Counted from the first letter of the stretch, positions 46,911-56,147 are shown. The stretch: DNA of 64,000 nt from Betaproteobacteria bacterium (GCA_013298765.1 JAAFJA010000009.1:1-64000); one strand, 5' to 3'. Program-made: numbers and translations. Notes: generated from the sequence alone by a model not told the origin.

Positions 46911-47555
46911 TTAGAACGGGACGGGTGAATTGAACTCCAGTCGTTCACTCGTTGAAGGCGAACCGAATGCGAGTTTCGCGGCATGCAACAGCAACCGCGA
47001 ACTCGGCGGCGTCGATTCGTTCGCGTACAAGCTGTCCCCCAAGATCGAATGCCCAAGAGCTTGCATGTGAACGCGCAGTTGATGCGAGCGGCCGGTGAGC
47101 GGAAAGAGCCTCACGCGCGTGCAGCCCGCGTATCCGCTCGCGGCGTCGCGTGCGAGAACGCGGTAGCGGGTGAGCGATGGTTTACCGATCTCGTGATCGA
47201 CAATTTGGCGCGGTCGATTCGGCCAATCGCAAATCAGTGGAAATGATATTTCACCCTTATCGCCCGCAATAATTTGGGAAACAATCGCTTCGTATTCTTT
47301 TTCGACTTGACGATTTTCGAACGCCTTGCCCAAATATCGCTGGGCGTCGATTGATCGAGCGAACACCATCAACCCCGACGTTTCCATATCGAGCCGATGC
47401 ACGGAGAGCGCCTCTGGAAACTGCGCTTGCACCCGCCGCCACACACAATCAGCTTTCTCGGGGCCGCGACCTGGGACGGAAAGCAAGCCGCTCGGTTTGT
47501 CGACGATGACGAAATCAGGGTCGACGTGGATGATCGTGATGTCGTTACTCGACAT
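46911..47555 (-). CDS. RluA-family RNA pseudouridine synthase
   Basis: A 214-residue enzyme that converts uridine to pseudouridine in RNA. The catalytic motif HRLDMETSGLMVFAR near residues 53-67 holds the active aspartate; the family N-terminal VDPDFVIVDKPSGLLSVPGR near 11-30 and the later TGRSHQLRVHMQALGHSILGD near 154-174 are intact. The short form without an S4 domain resembles RluA, which modifies 23S rRNA position 746 and tRNA position 32; the exact target is inferred. Its start overlaps the end of the preceding gene by 11 nt. Confidence 0.92.
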   Translation of the reverse strand: MSSNDITIIHVDPDFVIVDKPSGLLSVPGRGPEKADCVWRRVQAQFPEALSVHRLDMETSGLMVFARSIDAQRYLGKAFENRQVEKEYEAIVSQIIAGDKGEISFPLICDWPNRPRQIVDHEIGKPSLTRYRVLARDAASGYAGCTRVRLFPLTGRSHQLRVHMQALGHSILGDSLYANESTPPSSRLLLHAAKLAFGSPSTSERLEFNSPVPF

Positions 47556-47889
47556 CGCGAAATAGATGCAGTGACTCTTGGACGTTCTCTGGATACTTCG
47601 CCGTGAACTCGCGGACTTCGGGGCGCGAGACGGCCGCTCGAAAGTCGTCGCTTGTACGCCACTCGGCGATGTTCAGGAAAGTGTGCGAACCGGCAAGACC
47701 CTTGATAAGTCTCGCTGAAATGAATCCAGGTTGTTGAGCGAACCAATCGCGATCTGCTTTCCAGCATTCGACGAACGCGGCTTCGTCCTCGGGCGAGACG
47801 ACGAAGCGATTAACGATCACGAGCGGCGAGGCGCTCTCACGAAACTGCTCGCCCAGCGTGGTGTTTGCATCGAATTCGACAAATCTCAT
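47545..47889 (-). CDS. Antibiotic biosynthesis monooxygenase-like small protein
   Basis: A 114-residue protein with the ferredoxin-like dimeric fold of the ABM family: VIVNRFVVSPEDEAAFVECW near 24-43, PGFISARLIKG near 54-64, and FLNIAEWRTSDDFRAAV near 71-87. The extra 20-residue N-terminus is unusual but in frame. Members range from haem-degrading enzymes to proteins of unknown use; no substrate can be given. It lies 11 nt after argF and overlaps the RluA gene. Confidence 0.82.
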   Translation of the reverse strand: MRFVEFDANTTLGEQFRESASPLVIVNRFVVSPEDEAAFVECWKADRDWFAQQPGFISARLIKGLAGSHTFLNIAEWRTSDDFRAAVSRPEVREFTAKYPENVQESLHLFRDVE

Positions 47890-47900
47890 CTGCGAATCGC

Positions 47901-48857
47901 CTAGGACTTCACCTCACCCACTACGAGATATTCCAGCAACGCCTTCTGCGCATGCATGCGATTCCAGGCTTCTTCCCAGACGACACTTTGCGGGCCATCA
48001 ATTACGCCAGCGGTGACTTCTTCACCGCGATGCGCGGGCAGGCAGTGCATGAAGACCGCGCTGGTATCGGCGAGCCCCATCATTTCTTCATCAACGCACC
48101 AATCGGCGAACGCTTTCTTTCGCGCTTCGGTTTCGGCTTCAAAGCCCATGCTGGTCCACACGTCGGTGGTGACCAGATGTGCGCCGCGCGCAGCGTCGAG
48201 CGGGTTTTCGAATACACGCACGCTCGAGCCGCACGCCTTGAGCAGTGTCTCGTCGATGGGATAGCCGGGCGGCGTGGAGGCATGCACCATGAAGCCGAGC
48301 ACGTTGGCCGCTTGCATCCATGAATTGAGCATGTTGTTGGCGTCGCCCACCCAGGTGACGATCTTGCCTTTGATATCACCGCGCTGTTCGATGAAGGTGA
48401 AGATGTCGGCGAGCACTTGGCAGGGATGATGATCGTCGGTGAGACCATTGATGACGGGCACGCGCGAATATTCGGCAAACCGCGCGACCATACTTTGTTC
48501 GAACGTGCGAATCATCACCACGTCCACCATGCCGCTAATCACGCGGGCTAAATCTTCAATCGGCTCGCCACGCGAAATTTGCGAGGCCTCGCTCGTGAGG
48601 AAAATCGCTGAGCCGCCGAGCTGGTTCATCCCGGCTTCGAAGGACACGCGGGTGCGCGTTGAATTCTTTTGAAACACCATCGCGAGCGTGCGATCGCGCA
48701 GCGGGTGATAGAGCTCGTAGCGCTTGAAGCGATCCTTGATGATCTTGGTGCGCTCGAACAGATACGCGTATTCCTCGGCCGAGAAATCGGTCATCTGCAG
48801 AAAGTGGCGAACTTTTGCCACGGGGGCATTGGATTTGAGTGCTGAATTGGCGGGCAT
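47901..48857 (-). CDS. argF: Ornithine carbamoyltransferase
   Basis: A 318-residue enzyme that makes citrulline from ornithine and carbamoyl phosphate, the product of carAB further along this window. The carbamoyl-phosphate motif NSTRTRVSFE is near residues 60-70, HPCQVLADIFT near 137-147, and the ornithine-binding FMHCLPAHRGEEVT near 266-279. The ATG at 48857 fits the family N-terminus (VRHFLQMTDFS); the frame upstream has no family match. It heads a minus-strand run and is divergent from a DUF3579 gene, a neighbourhood I recall from other betaproteobacteria. Confidence 0.96.
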   Translation of the reverse strand: MPANSALKSNAPVAKVRHFLQMTDFSAEEYAYLFERTKIIKDRFKRYELYHPLRDRTLAMVFQKNSTRTRVSFEAGMNQLGGSAIFLTSEASQISRGEPIEDLARVISGMVDVVMIRTFEQSMVARFAEYSRVPVINGLTDDHHPCQVLADIFTFIEQRGDIKGKIVTWVGDANNMLNSWMQAANVLGFMVHASTPPGYPIDETLLKACGSSVRVFENPLDAARGAHLVTTDVWTSMGFEAETEARKKAFADWCVDEEMMGLADTSAVFMHCLPAHRGEEVTAGVIDGPQSVVWEEAWNRMHAQKALLEYLVVGEVKS

Positions 48858-49020
48858 AGCGTGTGCTTTGCGTCGAATGAAGGCGAAACAGGCGCAACGG
48901 CGGCGGGTAGCCGCGAGTGGCGATGAGGCGCGTGTGAGCGCTCTCAACCATAACCACTGATTGCTGCAGGCAGCCTACGGTACCTGCGCGCGGTAAAAAC
49001 GAAGAGTGTACCCGCGTTGA

Positions 49021-49026
49021 TAAAAT
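49021..49026 (+). promoter_or_regulatory. Putative -10 element for the DUF3579 gene
   Basis: TAAAAT stands where a start site near 49033 would be expected, between divergent argF and DUF3579. No clear -35 box. If right, it rules out a TTG start at 49017 and favours a GTG start downstream. Confidence 0.3.
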
Positions 49027-49079
49027 CTGAAATTCGTGTTGCCGACCCGGTGCGCGACCCAACTTCAAGGCCCGCCAGC

Positions 49080-49481
49080 GTGTCACCCGCGCCCGAATTT
49101 GCTGCGTCTAACGTCGTCGAGAGCGATCTCGTCATCAAAGGCATTACGCGCGATGGCCACCCGTTTCGGCCGAGCGACTGGTCGGATCGCCTTTGCGGGG
49201 TGATGTCTGCGTTTGGCGCGGATGAGCAGTTGCGCTATAGCCCGCTCGTACAGCCGGCGCTGCGTGAGAATGTGCGCTGCGTGATCGTAAAAAAAGAACT
49301 CGCCGCGCTTGAGCCGCGTCTGTTTAAGTTTTTCTTGAGTTTCGCGGTTGAAAATGAGCTACAGATCGGGTTTGATGCGGACGCCGTGGCTACGCTCTTG
49401 CCCGAAGCGGCAAAGCGGCTCTCGCGCGATCCCGTCGCCGCGCCTGCGCCCGCGCCTGTCGCGAAAAACGAAGACTATTGA
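49080..49481 (+). CDS. DUF3579 family protein
   Basis: A 133-residue soluble protein of the DUF3579 family, which I recall mainly from betaproteobacteria. The conserved core is VIKGITRDGHPFRPSDWSDRL near residues 18-38 and SPLVQPALRENVRCVIVKKEL near 54-74. The C-terminus is an Ala/Pro tail. The start is uncertain: I chose GTG at 49080, which leaves the usual short N-terminus; GTG at 49050 is possible. The family has no known function, but it keeps company with argF, rpsT and murJ. Confidence 0.82.
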   Translation: MSPAPEFAASNVVESDLVIKGITRDGHPFRPSDWSDRLCGVMSAFGADEQLRYSPLVQPALRENVRCVIVKKELAALEPRLFKFFLSFAVENELQIGFDADAVATLLPEAAKRLSRDPVAAPAPAPVAKNEDY

Positions 49482-49544
49482 GTCGCCGCTGCTGCGCAGG
49501 TTCGCGACGTCAGAGGCGCAAGCAAAACGAGATGACGCAAAAAG

Positions 49545-49571
49545 AAAAAGGCTCCCGAGGGAGCCTTTTTT
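49545..49571. terminator. Bidirectional terminator between DUF3579 and rpsT
   Basis: GGCTCC-CGAG-GGAGCC with AAAAA before and TTTTTT after. It serves both the plus-strand DUF3579 gene and the minus-strand rpsT gene, whose stop codons face each other here. Confidence 0.93.
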
Positions 49572-49586
49572 CGCAGCAGCGAAGAA

Positions 49587-49859
49587 TTACTTCTTCTCGC
49601 CAAGACCTTTGATCGCTTTTGCGAGGCGGCTCTTGGTGCGCGATGCCAAATTTTTGTGCACGATCTTTTTGTCAGCAATACGATCAATCACTGATTGCGA
49701 TGCGATCAATTGCTTTTGGGCAGCGTCTTGGTCGCCTGCCAACACTGCTTTTTCAACTTTTTTCACGGCGGTGCGCAATTGGGTGCGCAATGCTGCGTTG
49801 TGTGAGCGCTGTTTGTCGTTTTGACGTGCGCGCTTTTTTGCTTGGGCTGAGTTTGCCAT
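49587..49859 (-). CDS. rpsT: 30S ribosomal protein S20
   Basis: A 90-residue basic ribosomal protein that binds 16S rRNA early in 30S assembly. The N-terminus [16 protein letters not shown] and the C-terminal [19 protein letters not shown] are the family signatures, and the length is standard. It starts with ATG, unlike the UUG used in Escherichia coli. It is transcribed away from murJ, sharing the 172-nt space between them. Confidence 0.98.
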   Translation of the reverse strand: MANSAQAKKRARQNDKQRSHNAALRTQLRTAVKKVEKAVLAGDQDAAQKQLIASQSVIDRIADKKIVHKNLASRTKSRLAKAIKGLGEKK

Positions 49860-50031
49860 TAGTTAAATCCGATTGACGTTGGGTGAGCGCAGAGTGGATA
49901 GTTCCGATCAACACCCGGAAAAGGTTGCAAACGTTGCTCCGGAGACACGGACGATGCAGCGTGCAAAATTTTTCTGACGAACCCGCTATTCTACGTGGCT
50001 CGCGCGTTTCCGCCAACAAGAGTCGCCGCTG

Positions 50032-51624
50032 GTGAACATTCTTAAAGCCATTATTGGAGTTTCAGCCCTCACCACGTTGTCGCGGATCACCGGGCTCGCG
50101 CGTGAGGTGGTCACGGCGAGGGTGTTTGGTGCGGGGGCGATGAACGACGCCTTCGAAGTCGCTTTCCAACTTCCAAACATGATGCGCAGACTCTTTGCTG
50201 AGGGGGCGTTTGCGCAGGCGTTCGTGCCGCTTTTGTCTGAATACAAGGGGCAACGCGGTGAAGCGGCCACTCACCAACTCATCAATCGCGTGGCCACGCT
50301 ACAGCTTGTCGCGTTGATCTGTGTGAGCGTGATTGGAATGATCGCCGCGCCGTTTTTGGTAACGATTTTTGCATCGGGCTTCAAACAGTCGCCCGGTAAA
50401 TACGAGCTTACGGTCAATTTATTGACATACATGTTTCCGTATTTAATTTTCATCTCGCTCACAGCGCTTGCGGGCGGTGTGATGAATGTTTGGCGGAAGT
50501 TTGCGATTCCCGCGTTTACGCCGTTGCTTCTCAATGTGTGCATGATTGGTGCGTCGCTTTGGCTTGCGCCGCATTTCGAGCAGCCGATTTACGCGCTTGC
50601 GGTCGGCGTACTCGCAGGCGGCGTGGCGCAGCTCGCCATGCAGCTCTGGCCGCTTCGCAAACTCGGCATGTTCCCAAAACTGGATTTTCACTTTCGAGAC
50701 GAAGGGGTGAAGCGCATTCTTAAGTCGATGGCGCCCGCGATTTTGGGGGTGTCGGTGGCGCAGTTCTCCATGTTGATCAACACGAACTACGCCGCATTTT
50801 TTGGCGATGGCTACGTGAGCTGGCTCAAGAAAGCGGACCGGCTCATGGAGTTGCCGACGGCGTTGTTGGGTGTTGCGATCGGTGCCGTGATCCTGCCAGC
50901 GCTAGGCACCTTGCGCAACGAAAAACGCAATCGAGAGTACGGCGAATTGCTCGATTGGGGAATGCGCTTCGCGCTGCTCGCCACGCTCCCGGCAATGGCC
51001 GTGATGGTGGTGCTTGCGGCACCCATGGTGAATGTGCTTTTTCAGCGCGGCGCATTCACCGCGAACGATGTGCTGCAAACCGCGCCCGTCGTGGCGGCGT
51101 ATGCGGTGGGGATCGTCGCGCTGGTCTGGATCAAGATTCTGGCTCCAGCCTTTTACGCCCAACAAGACACGGCCACGCCGGTGAAAATCGCGATACGCGT
51201 GTTGATCGTTACTCAGCTACTCAACGCTGCATTTATCTGGCTTCTGATCGAAAACGTATTTCCCGAATACAAGACGTGGCGTCACGCGGCGCTTGCGCTA
51301 TCCACGAGTCTCGGCGCGGTGCTGAACGCTTGGTGGCTTTTTCGTGGCTTGCGAGCGCGCGGCCTCTACGTGCCGCAGCCGCGCTTCTCCCGCTACGCCG
51401 CGCGGCTCATCGTCGCGGCGGCATTTGCGACTGCCCTGATCGTATTTGCGTCGCCTGCCGTTGAGTGGTGGTTGCGCGCGGACATGCTGCCACGTGGCCT
51501 GTTGTTGGCGGCGTTATTCGCTCTCGGTGGCTTTGGCTACCTTGGCGCGCTTTACTGTTTTGGCTTCCGCTTGCGCGATTTGAAGCGCATGGAGACACCG
51601 GGCACTGAGGCGCTTGCGGCGTAA
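50032..51624 (+). CDS. murJ: Lipid II flippase MurJ
   Basis: A 530-residue inner-membrane protein with 14 predicted helices that flips lipid II for peptidoglycan synthesis. Family motifs include TLSRITGLAREVVTARVFGAG near 15-35, NMMRRLFAEGAFAQAFVP near 50-67 with the arginines lining the central cavity, and YAAFFGDGYVSWLKKADRLM near 250-269. The start is GTG at 50032. It is divergent from rpsT, a pairing common in proteobacteria. Confidence 0.96.
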   Translation: MNILKAIIGVSALTTLSRITGLAREVVTARVFGAGAMNDAFEVAFQLPNMMRRLFAEGAFAQAFVPLLSEYKGQRGEAATHQLINRVATLQLVALICVSVIGMIAAPFLVTIFASGFKQSPGKYELTVNLLTYMFPYLIFISLTALAGGVMNVWRKFAIPAFTPLLLNVCMIGASLWLAPHFEQPIYALAVGVLAGGVAQLAMQLWPLRKLGMFPKLDFHFRDEGVKRILKSMAPAILGVSVAQFSMLINTNYAAFFGDGYVSWLKKADRLMELPTALLGVAIGAVILPALGTLRNEKRNREYGELLDWGMRFALLATLPAMAVMVVLAAPMVNVLFQRGAFTANDVLQTAPVVAAYAVGIVALVWIKILAPAFYAQQDTATPVKIAIRVLIVTQLLNAAFIWLLIENVFPEYKTWRHAALALSTSLGAVLNAWWLFRGLRARGLYVPQPRFSRYAARLIVAAAFATALIVFASPAVEWWLRADMLPRGLLLAALFALGGFGYLGALYCFGFRLRDLKRMETPGTEALAA

Positions 51625-51766
51625 GAATGTGACGCTAAATATCAGCTTTTCTAAAAAACGCCGCTCTTTATCGGGGTATCCGGCTACGAATTGCCAGACC
51701 TAGATTCGATAAAACGCTTGCCTAGGCCCGATCCTTACAAGGTTTAAGCGACCCAGCTGTATATCG

Positions 51767-52228
51767 CTACCGAGTTCCGCGCCCCGTCTTTGCCGCGCCG
51801 CCGCGAGCAGGCGGCTTGCCATCCTTTGACGGGGCTAGTGCGCGGATGTGCAGCACGTGATCCACGAGCTCGAAGCCGTGTTCCTTCACGATTTTTTCGA
51901 TGCGTTTTTCGATCTCGGCGTCATGAAATTCAACGACTTGGCCCGTATTCACGCAAACGATGTGATCATGCTTATCGCCGTCGTGCAGTTCGAAAATCGA
52001 CTTGCCGCCTTCGAAGTGATGCCGCTTCAAAAGGCCCGCTTGCTCGAATTGAGTGAGCACGCGATAAATGGTGGCGAGCCCAACATCCATGCCCTCATCC
52101 ATGAGCAGCCGGTAGACATCTTCTGCGGTCATATGACGCACTTTGGAGCCTTGGAAAAGATCCAGCACTTTCATGCGCGGCAGCGTTGCTTTCAGTCCGG
52201 CATTCTTAAGATCGAGTTCACGGGCCAT
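51767..52228 (-). CDS. fur: Ferric uptake regulator Fur
   Basis: A 153-residue iron-dependent repressor. The winged helix contains MTAEDVYRLLMDEGMDVGLATIYR (seen as MTAEDVYRLL and VGLATIYRVLTQF, residues 33-62). Metal ligands are in KRHHFEG near 69, HDGDKHDHIVC near 87-97 and the acidic EFHDAEIEKRIEKI after it. The C-terminus is extended by a basic Pro/Gly tail and lacks a second cysteine pair. It is divergent from bamE, the order also known from other proteobacteria. Confidence 0.95.
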   Translation of the reverse strand: MARELDLKNAGLKATLPRMKVLDLFQGSKVRHMTAEDVYRLLMDEGMDVGLATIYRVLTQFEQAGLLKRHHFEGGKSIFELHDGDKHDHIVCVNTGQVVEFHDAEIEKRIEKIVKEHGFELVDHVLHIRALAPSKDGKPPARGGAAKTGRGTR

Positions 52229-52389
52229 GGTTGCGTCCAGAAAAAGAGCGGAGGGGAAGTTTCGATGATTTCCCAGGGAATCAGCGCATCAGCGTTAACG
52301 TCGGGAGCGGGGCGGCGTCGCTCAGGAAAACGAGCCTTAGCTATCATACTGAGTTCAGGCGCCGCGCGCCAATTGGATTCGCCCTCTCA

Positions 52390-52824
52390 ATGATTGCTCG
52401 CTCTCTCTTTTCTTTCGTCGCGATGATGCTCGCGGCGATCACACTGTCCGGTTGCGGTTGGGTCTACAAAATGGAGATCAACCAGGGCAATTTCATTACG
52501 CAAGACATGGTGGACAAGCTGCGCGAAGGTCAAACGCGGCAACAGGTGCGCTTTGCACTTGGCACGCCCGTGACTGAAAGTGTGTTTCATCCGGATCGTT
52601 GGGATTACAACTTTTCGCTCGAACGCCGCGGTAAACAAATCACCAAGCATCGCTTGACGGTTGTTTTCGACGCAGACAAATTGAAGAGCTGGAACGTTGC
52701 CGATCTGCCTAAATCGCCGATGGTGGATCGTGATCCCGCCTACGCGGTGGTTGATCCCATGGCCGCGAAGTCCTCCGATGACCGCGGATTTTGGAGCCGT
52801 GTCACCGACTGGTGGCGCAAGTAA
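52390..52824 (+). CDS. bamE: Outer-membrane assembly lipoprotein BamE
   Basis: A 144-residue lipoprotein of the BAM complex that inserts outer-membrane proteins. The signal sequence ends in the lipobox LSGC at residues 19-22. The SmpA/OmlA fold has INQGNFITQDMVDKLREG near 31-48, TRQQVRFALGTPV near 50-62 and DRWDYNFSLER near 70-80. The ATG at 52390 is chosen for the signal peptide. It is divergent from fur and followed by dapB. Confidence 0.95.
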   Translation: MIARSLFSFVAMMLAAITLSGCGWVYKMEINQGNFITQDMVDKLREGQTRQQVRFALGTPVTESVFHPDRWDYNFSLERRGKQITKHRLTVVFDADKLKSWNVADLPKSPMVDRDPAYAVVDPMAAKSSDDRGFWSRVTDWWRK

Positions 52825-52912
52825 ATAGCTCGGCGCGCCGCGCGCGCGTTCGCGGCGTCGCTTGCGGGCGCTTCGCTCGCTGACGCCATATCGAATTTAG
52901 AAAGCACGCATC

Positions 52913-53728
52913 ATGGCGACCAAAACTAATCTTGCAATCGCAGGCGCATCCGGACGTATGGGCCGCATGTTGCTCGAATGCGCCGCCCAAGACCCGGCCA
53001 TTGAGCTGATCGCCGCGCTCGACGCAGAACAAAGCAAAGCCATTGGCGTGAGCGCGCGGCTCTTTGGCGCAAACACCGATGTTTTTGTCACAGACACCGC
53101 AAACGCGCTCGAATCGGGCGACGTGTTGATCGATTTCACCCGCCCCGAGGGCACGCTCGCCTACATCGCACAATGCCTGCAGCAAAACGCGGGTATCGTG
53201 ATTGGCACCACCGGATTCGATGCGGCGGGAAAAGCGCAGATCGAAGCGGCTGCAAAAGAAATACCTATCGTGATGTCGCCCAATTTCTCTGTGGGCGTCA
53301 ACACCGTTTTCAGACTGCTTGCCTTAGCCGCAAAATCGCTCCAAGACGGCTACGACGTTGAAATACTGGAGATGCATCACCGCATGAAAGTGGATGCGCC
53401 GTCCGGGACGGCCATTAAGCTCGGCGAAGTGATTGCCGAGGCGCAAGGCAGCCGACTCGAAGATCGCGCGGTTTATTCTCGCGAAGGTCACACTGGCGAG
53501 CGTGAGCGCGGCAGCATCGGGTTCGCCACGCTGCGCGGGGGCGACGTGGTGGGCGACCACACCGTCATCTTTGCCGGCGCCGGTGAGCGCATCGAAATCA
53601 CCCACAAGTCGAGCAGCCGAATGGCTTATGCCAAAGGCGCAATCGCGGCGGCGAAGTTTCTTGCATCGAAGCCCGCGGGGCTCTACGATATGTTCGATGT
53701 ACTCGGTTTGCGCGAAGGGAAAAGCTAG
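52913..53728 (+). CDS. dapB: 4-hydroxy-tetrahydrodipicolinate reductase
   Basis: A 271-residue NAD(P)H-dependent enzyme of the diaminopimelate and lysine pathway. The nucleotide loop is AGASGRMGR near residues 9-17; the substrate motif is HHRMKVDAPSGTAIKLGE near 158-175, including the catalytic His and Lys; and the end of the fold has ITHKSSSRMAYAKGA. The length is standard. It follows bamE by 88 nt. In related genomes as I recall them carA comes next; here three other genes intervene. Confidence 0.97.
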   Translation: MATKTNLAIAGASGRMGRMLLECAAQDPAIELIAALDAEQSKAIGVSARLFGANTDVFVTDTANALESGDVLIDFTRPEGTLAYIAQCLQQNAGIVIGTTGFDAAGKAQIEAAAKEIPIVMSPNFSVGVNTVFRLLALAAKSLQDGYDVEILEMHHRMKVDAPSGTAIKLGEVIAEAQGSRLEDRAVYSREGHTGERERGSIGFATLRGGDVVGDHTVIFAGAGERIEITHKSSSRMAYAKGAIAAAKFLASKPAGLYDMFDVLGLREGKS

Positions 53729-53733
53729 ACCGC

Positions 53734-53753
53734 TCTGCGCTTAGGTGCGCAGA
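53734..53753 (+). terminator. Hairpin after dapB
   Basis: TCTGCGC at 53734-53740 pairs with GCGCAGA at 53747-53753 around TTAGGT, directly after the dapB stop. An A-rich rather than U-rich stretch follows, so termination is uncertain. Confidence 0.35.
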
Positions 53754-53894
53754 AAGGGTTCAGCGAAGCCTCTCAAGCGATCGGCACCGTCAGCGCTCGC
53801 GCTTAGGGCAGCAACGATGTTTTTGCCGTTTCGCAGGCGCACTCCCTAGTCCATGCTGAACAACTAAACCGCAAAAACTTTCGGGGGTCGGTGT

Positions 53895-54719
53895 ATGGTG
53901 TCGAATGCGTTAAGGCGCACGCTCTTTGCGTGCGCATTATGTCTGTGTGTGTTCTCTATTAATGCATCGAACGCAGCAGGATTGCGCTTGGTCATCCACG
54001 ATGATTCTGGCAATGAGGGCGACGCGCTGCCTCTGCCGTCGCGCTTCGCAGCCATCAAACAGGTTGTGGAAACAGCAGCAGGCCGCCCGGTGGAATTGCT
54101 GGTGACGCGTGATCGAGTCCGCGTGCGCGATCTGATGGAGCGCAATATGGGCGATCTTTTCATCGTCGATGGGATTGATCTGGCTGCGCGCGCATTGACA
54201 GGACTTGGATTCAACTTTGTCGCAACGGGACGCCCGGATGTGAACTCGCTCTTCATTGCGAAAAGCGCGCCGATCGAGAACTTGAAGCAGCTTGCGGGAA
54301 AGGCTGTCGCGATGCCGCCAACTGATGCGCTCGGCGGCAAGATGTGCGCTGCGGAGCTGCGCGATTTCGTAGGAACACAATTCACGCCGCGTCCGAGCCG
54401 CGAGTACAGTGCGGTGGTGTGGGCCGTCGAAAACAACGTTGAATCAGTCGGCTGCATTCCTTCCTACGCCCGCGCGCTTGAGGGGCTGGAGGCGAAAAAG
54501 CTAAAAGTCGTTTATGAAGGGCGGATGGTGCCCGCGAAAGCGGTTGTCTCAAGCCTTACGCTGCGCGATTCTGAGCGCAAAGCGATCGCACGTGCGCTCT
54601 CAGCGCTGGACGACGAAGGCGCCGGAAAAGCCGCGTTGAAATCGATTCGCGTGACAGGATTCACCGAAGGCGGAGAAACGCGCTTGCGTAGTTTGGCCGG
54701 ATGGCTCAAAGACCGCTGA
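53895..54719 (+). CDS. PhnD-like periplasmic substrate-binding protein
   Basis: A 274-residue exported protein of the phosphonate/phosphite-binding-like group. The signal peptide ends near NAS-NAA at about residue 28. The two-lobed fold is suggested by RFAAIKQVVETAAGRPVELLV near 50-70, LAGKAVAMPPTDALGGKMCA near 136-155 and GCIPSYARALEGL near 188-200. No ABC permease or ATPase gene is present. The next genes are an ECF sigma factor and its NrsF anti-sigma, so it may serve sensing rather than uptake; that is inference. Confidence 0.72.
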   Translation: MVSNALRRTLFACALCLCVFSINASNAAGLRLVIHDDSGNEGDALPLPSRFAAIKQVVETAAGRPVELLVTRDRVRVRDLMERNMGDLFIVDGIDLAARALTGLGFNFVATGRPDVNSLFIAKSAPIENLKQLAGKAVAMPPTDALGGKMCAAELRDFVGTQFTPRPSREYSAVVWAVENNVESVGCIPSYARALEGLEAKKLKVVYEGRMVPAKAVVSSLTLRDSERKAIARALSALDDEGAGKAALKSIRVTGFTEGGETRLRSLAGWLKDR

Positions 54720-54819
54720 ATAATGTGCGGGCGAGCGCTCGCTCGACACCAGTGGCATCGATTTCGCGCGGGCGTGTAACATTTTTTCGGCTGCGTCGAA
54801 TCAACACACACAGGATTTA

Positions 54820-55368
54820 ATGGTGCTGCAGGAGCGCGAACAACGGTTACGCGAATTGATGTTGGTCGGCCTCTCGGGTGACAACGCGGCCTATGCCTTA
54901 TTTTTGCGAGAGCTCGCCGCGTTACTTCGCAGTTTTTTGCGTAAGCGACTGAGCTCGATGCCCGATGAAGTCGAAGATTTGGTGCAAGAAGTGTTGATCG
55001 CGGTTCACAACCAACGACATACCTACGACGCGGCGCAACCCATCACCGCGTGGGCGCACGCAATCGCGAAATACAAACTAATCGATTTCTTCCGCCGCAA
55101 TTCACGCCGCGGCGAACAGGTCGAGCTAGATGACGTGGAAGATTTCTTGGCCGCCAGCGATCACGAGGCGCAGGATGCGAGGCGCGACGTCACCACATTG
55201 CTTGCTGAGCTACCGCCCAAACAGCGCGCCGCGATTGAGTGGGTGAAGATTGAGGGGCTGTCGATCGCCGAAGCTTCGAAGCGCACAGGCCAATCCGAAT
55301 CACTCGTAAAGGTAAACATCCATCGCGGTTTGAAGAACTTAGCCGCGCGCATGCGAGAGCCGCAATGA
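54820..55368 (+). CDS. ECF sigma factor paired with an NrsF-type anti-sigma
   Basis: A 182-residue ECF sigma factor. Region 2 is in LRSFLRKRLSSMPDEVEDLV and VLIAVHNQRHTYDAAQPITA with AWAHAIAKYKLIDFFRRN (about 30-92). Region 4 is in LLAELPPKQRAAIEWVKIEG and LSIAEASKRTGQSESLVKVN (about 125-168). AGGA lies 5 nt before the ATG. The stop overlaps the start of the NrsF gene by 4 nt. Such pairs answer to metal or oxidative stress in other proteobacteria; targets here are unknown. Confidence 0.92.
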   Translation: MVLQEREQRLRELMLVGLSGDNAAYALFLRELAALLRSFLRKRLSSMPDEVEDLVQEVLIAVHNQRHTYDAAQPITAWAHAIAKYKLIDFFRRNSRRGEQVELDDVEDFLAASDHEAQDARRDVTTLLAELPPKQRAAIEWVKIEGLSIAEASKRTGQSESLVKVNIHRGLKNLAARMREPQ

Positions 55369-56006
55369 AGACCGATCAACTGATTGAAATGCTTGCCAAG
55401 CAGGATGTGCCGGTAAAAAAGTCCCGCATCCTGGTGCAAGTCTTGTTGGCAGTAGCGCTTGGCTTCGTTGGATCGTTTGTACTGCTGCTGGTGGTGTTCG
55501 ACATGAATCCCGATCTGGGTATGTTGTTCAAAAACATGTGGTTCTGGGTGCGCTTTTTATTCATCGTATCCGTGGGTGCAATTTCTGCGATGGTGCTGGT
55601 GCGCCTAGGGAGACCCACCGATGCCTCGCGCGTATCTCTCTGGCTCATGGTGATCCCGTTCGCATTGCTTGCCTTCATCGCTGCCACCATGTTGATGATG
55701 GCGCCGCGTGAAGAGCGCGCTGACATGCTGCTCGGCGCCTCTTGGGACGTGTGCGCACGAAATATTTCGTTGTTGGCGCTGCCGCTGTTTGTCTCGGCGA
55801 TCTGGATTGCCAAACAATTCGCGCCGGTTCGACTTCGAGTGACCGGCGCGATTGCCGGGCTTTTCGCGGGCGCAGGTGCAGCGCTCGTCTATTCGCTTCA
55901 CTGCCCCGAAGTTGAGCCAGCGTTTCTCGTGGTTTGGTATTCGCTTGGGATGCTGATCCCGGCCGTGGTCGGTGCAGTGCTCGCGGGAAAACTATTGAAG
56001 TGGTAG
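55365..56006 (+). CDS. nrsF: NrsF/DUF1109 anti-sigma membrane protein
   Basis: A 213-residue protein with six predicted helices. It matches NrsF, a membrane anti-sigma that holds its ECF sigma factor until stress. The conserved cysteines are present: Cys130 in GASWDVCARNIS and Cys180 in YSLHCPEVE, and the closing WYSLGMLIPAVVGAVLAGKLL is typical. It is translationally coupled to the sigma gene through ATGA. Which stress is sensed is unknown; cysteine oxidation or metal binding is the family-level idea. Confidence 0.93.
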   Translation: MKTDQLIEMLAKQDVPVKKSRILVQVLLAVALGFVGSFVLLLVVFDMNPDLGMLFKNMWFWVRFLFIVSVGAISAMVLVRLGRPTDASRVSLWLMVIPFALLAFIAATMLMMAPREERADMLLGASWDVCARNISLLALPLFVSAIWIAKQFAPVRLRVTGAIAGLFAGAGAALVYSLHCPEVEPAFLVVWYSLGMLIPAVVGAVLAGKLLKW

Positions 56007-56147
56007 CAGCTTATCTCCACAATGCCCTAATTAGTTGGGCTAGCGAGATCTAAATAACTTTACTGATATCTGCTTTGAATCCGCTCTAGCCCCAAAAAAG
56101 GATAGGCTTCTGGTCGTTTTTTAAACGAAATCTTCGGGCAAAATCGG

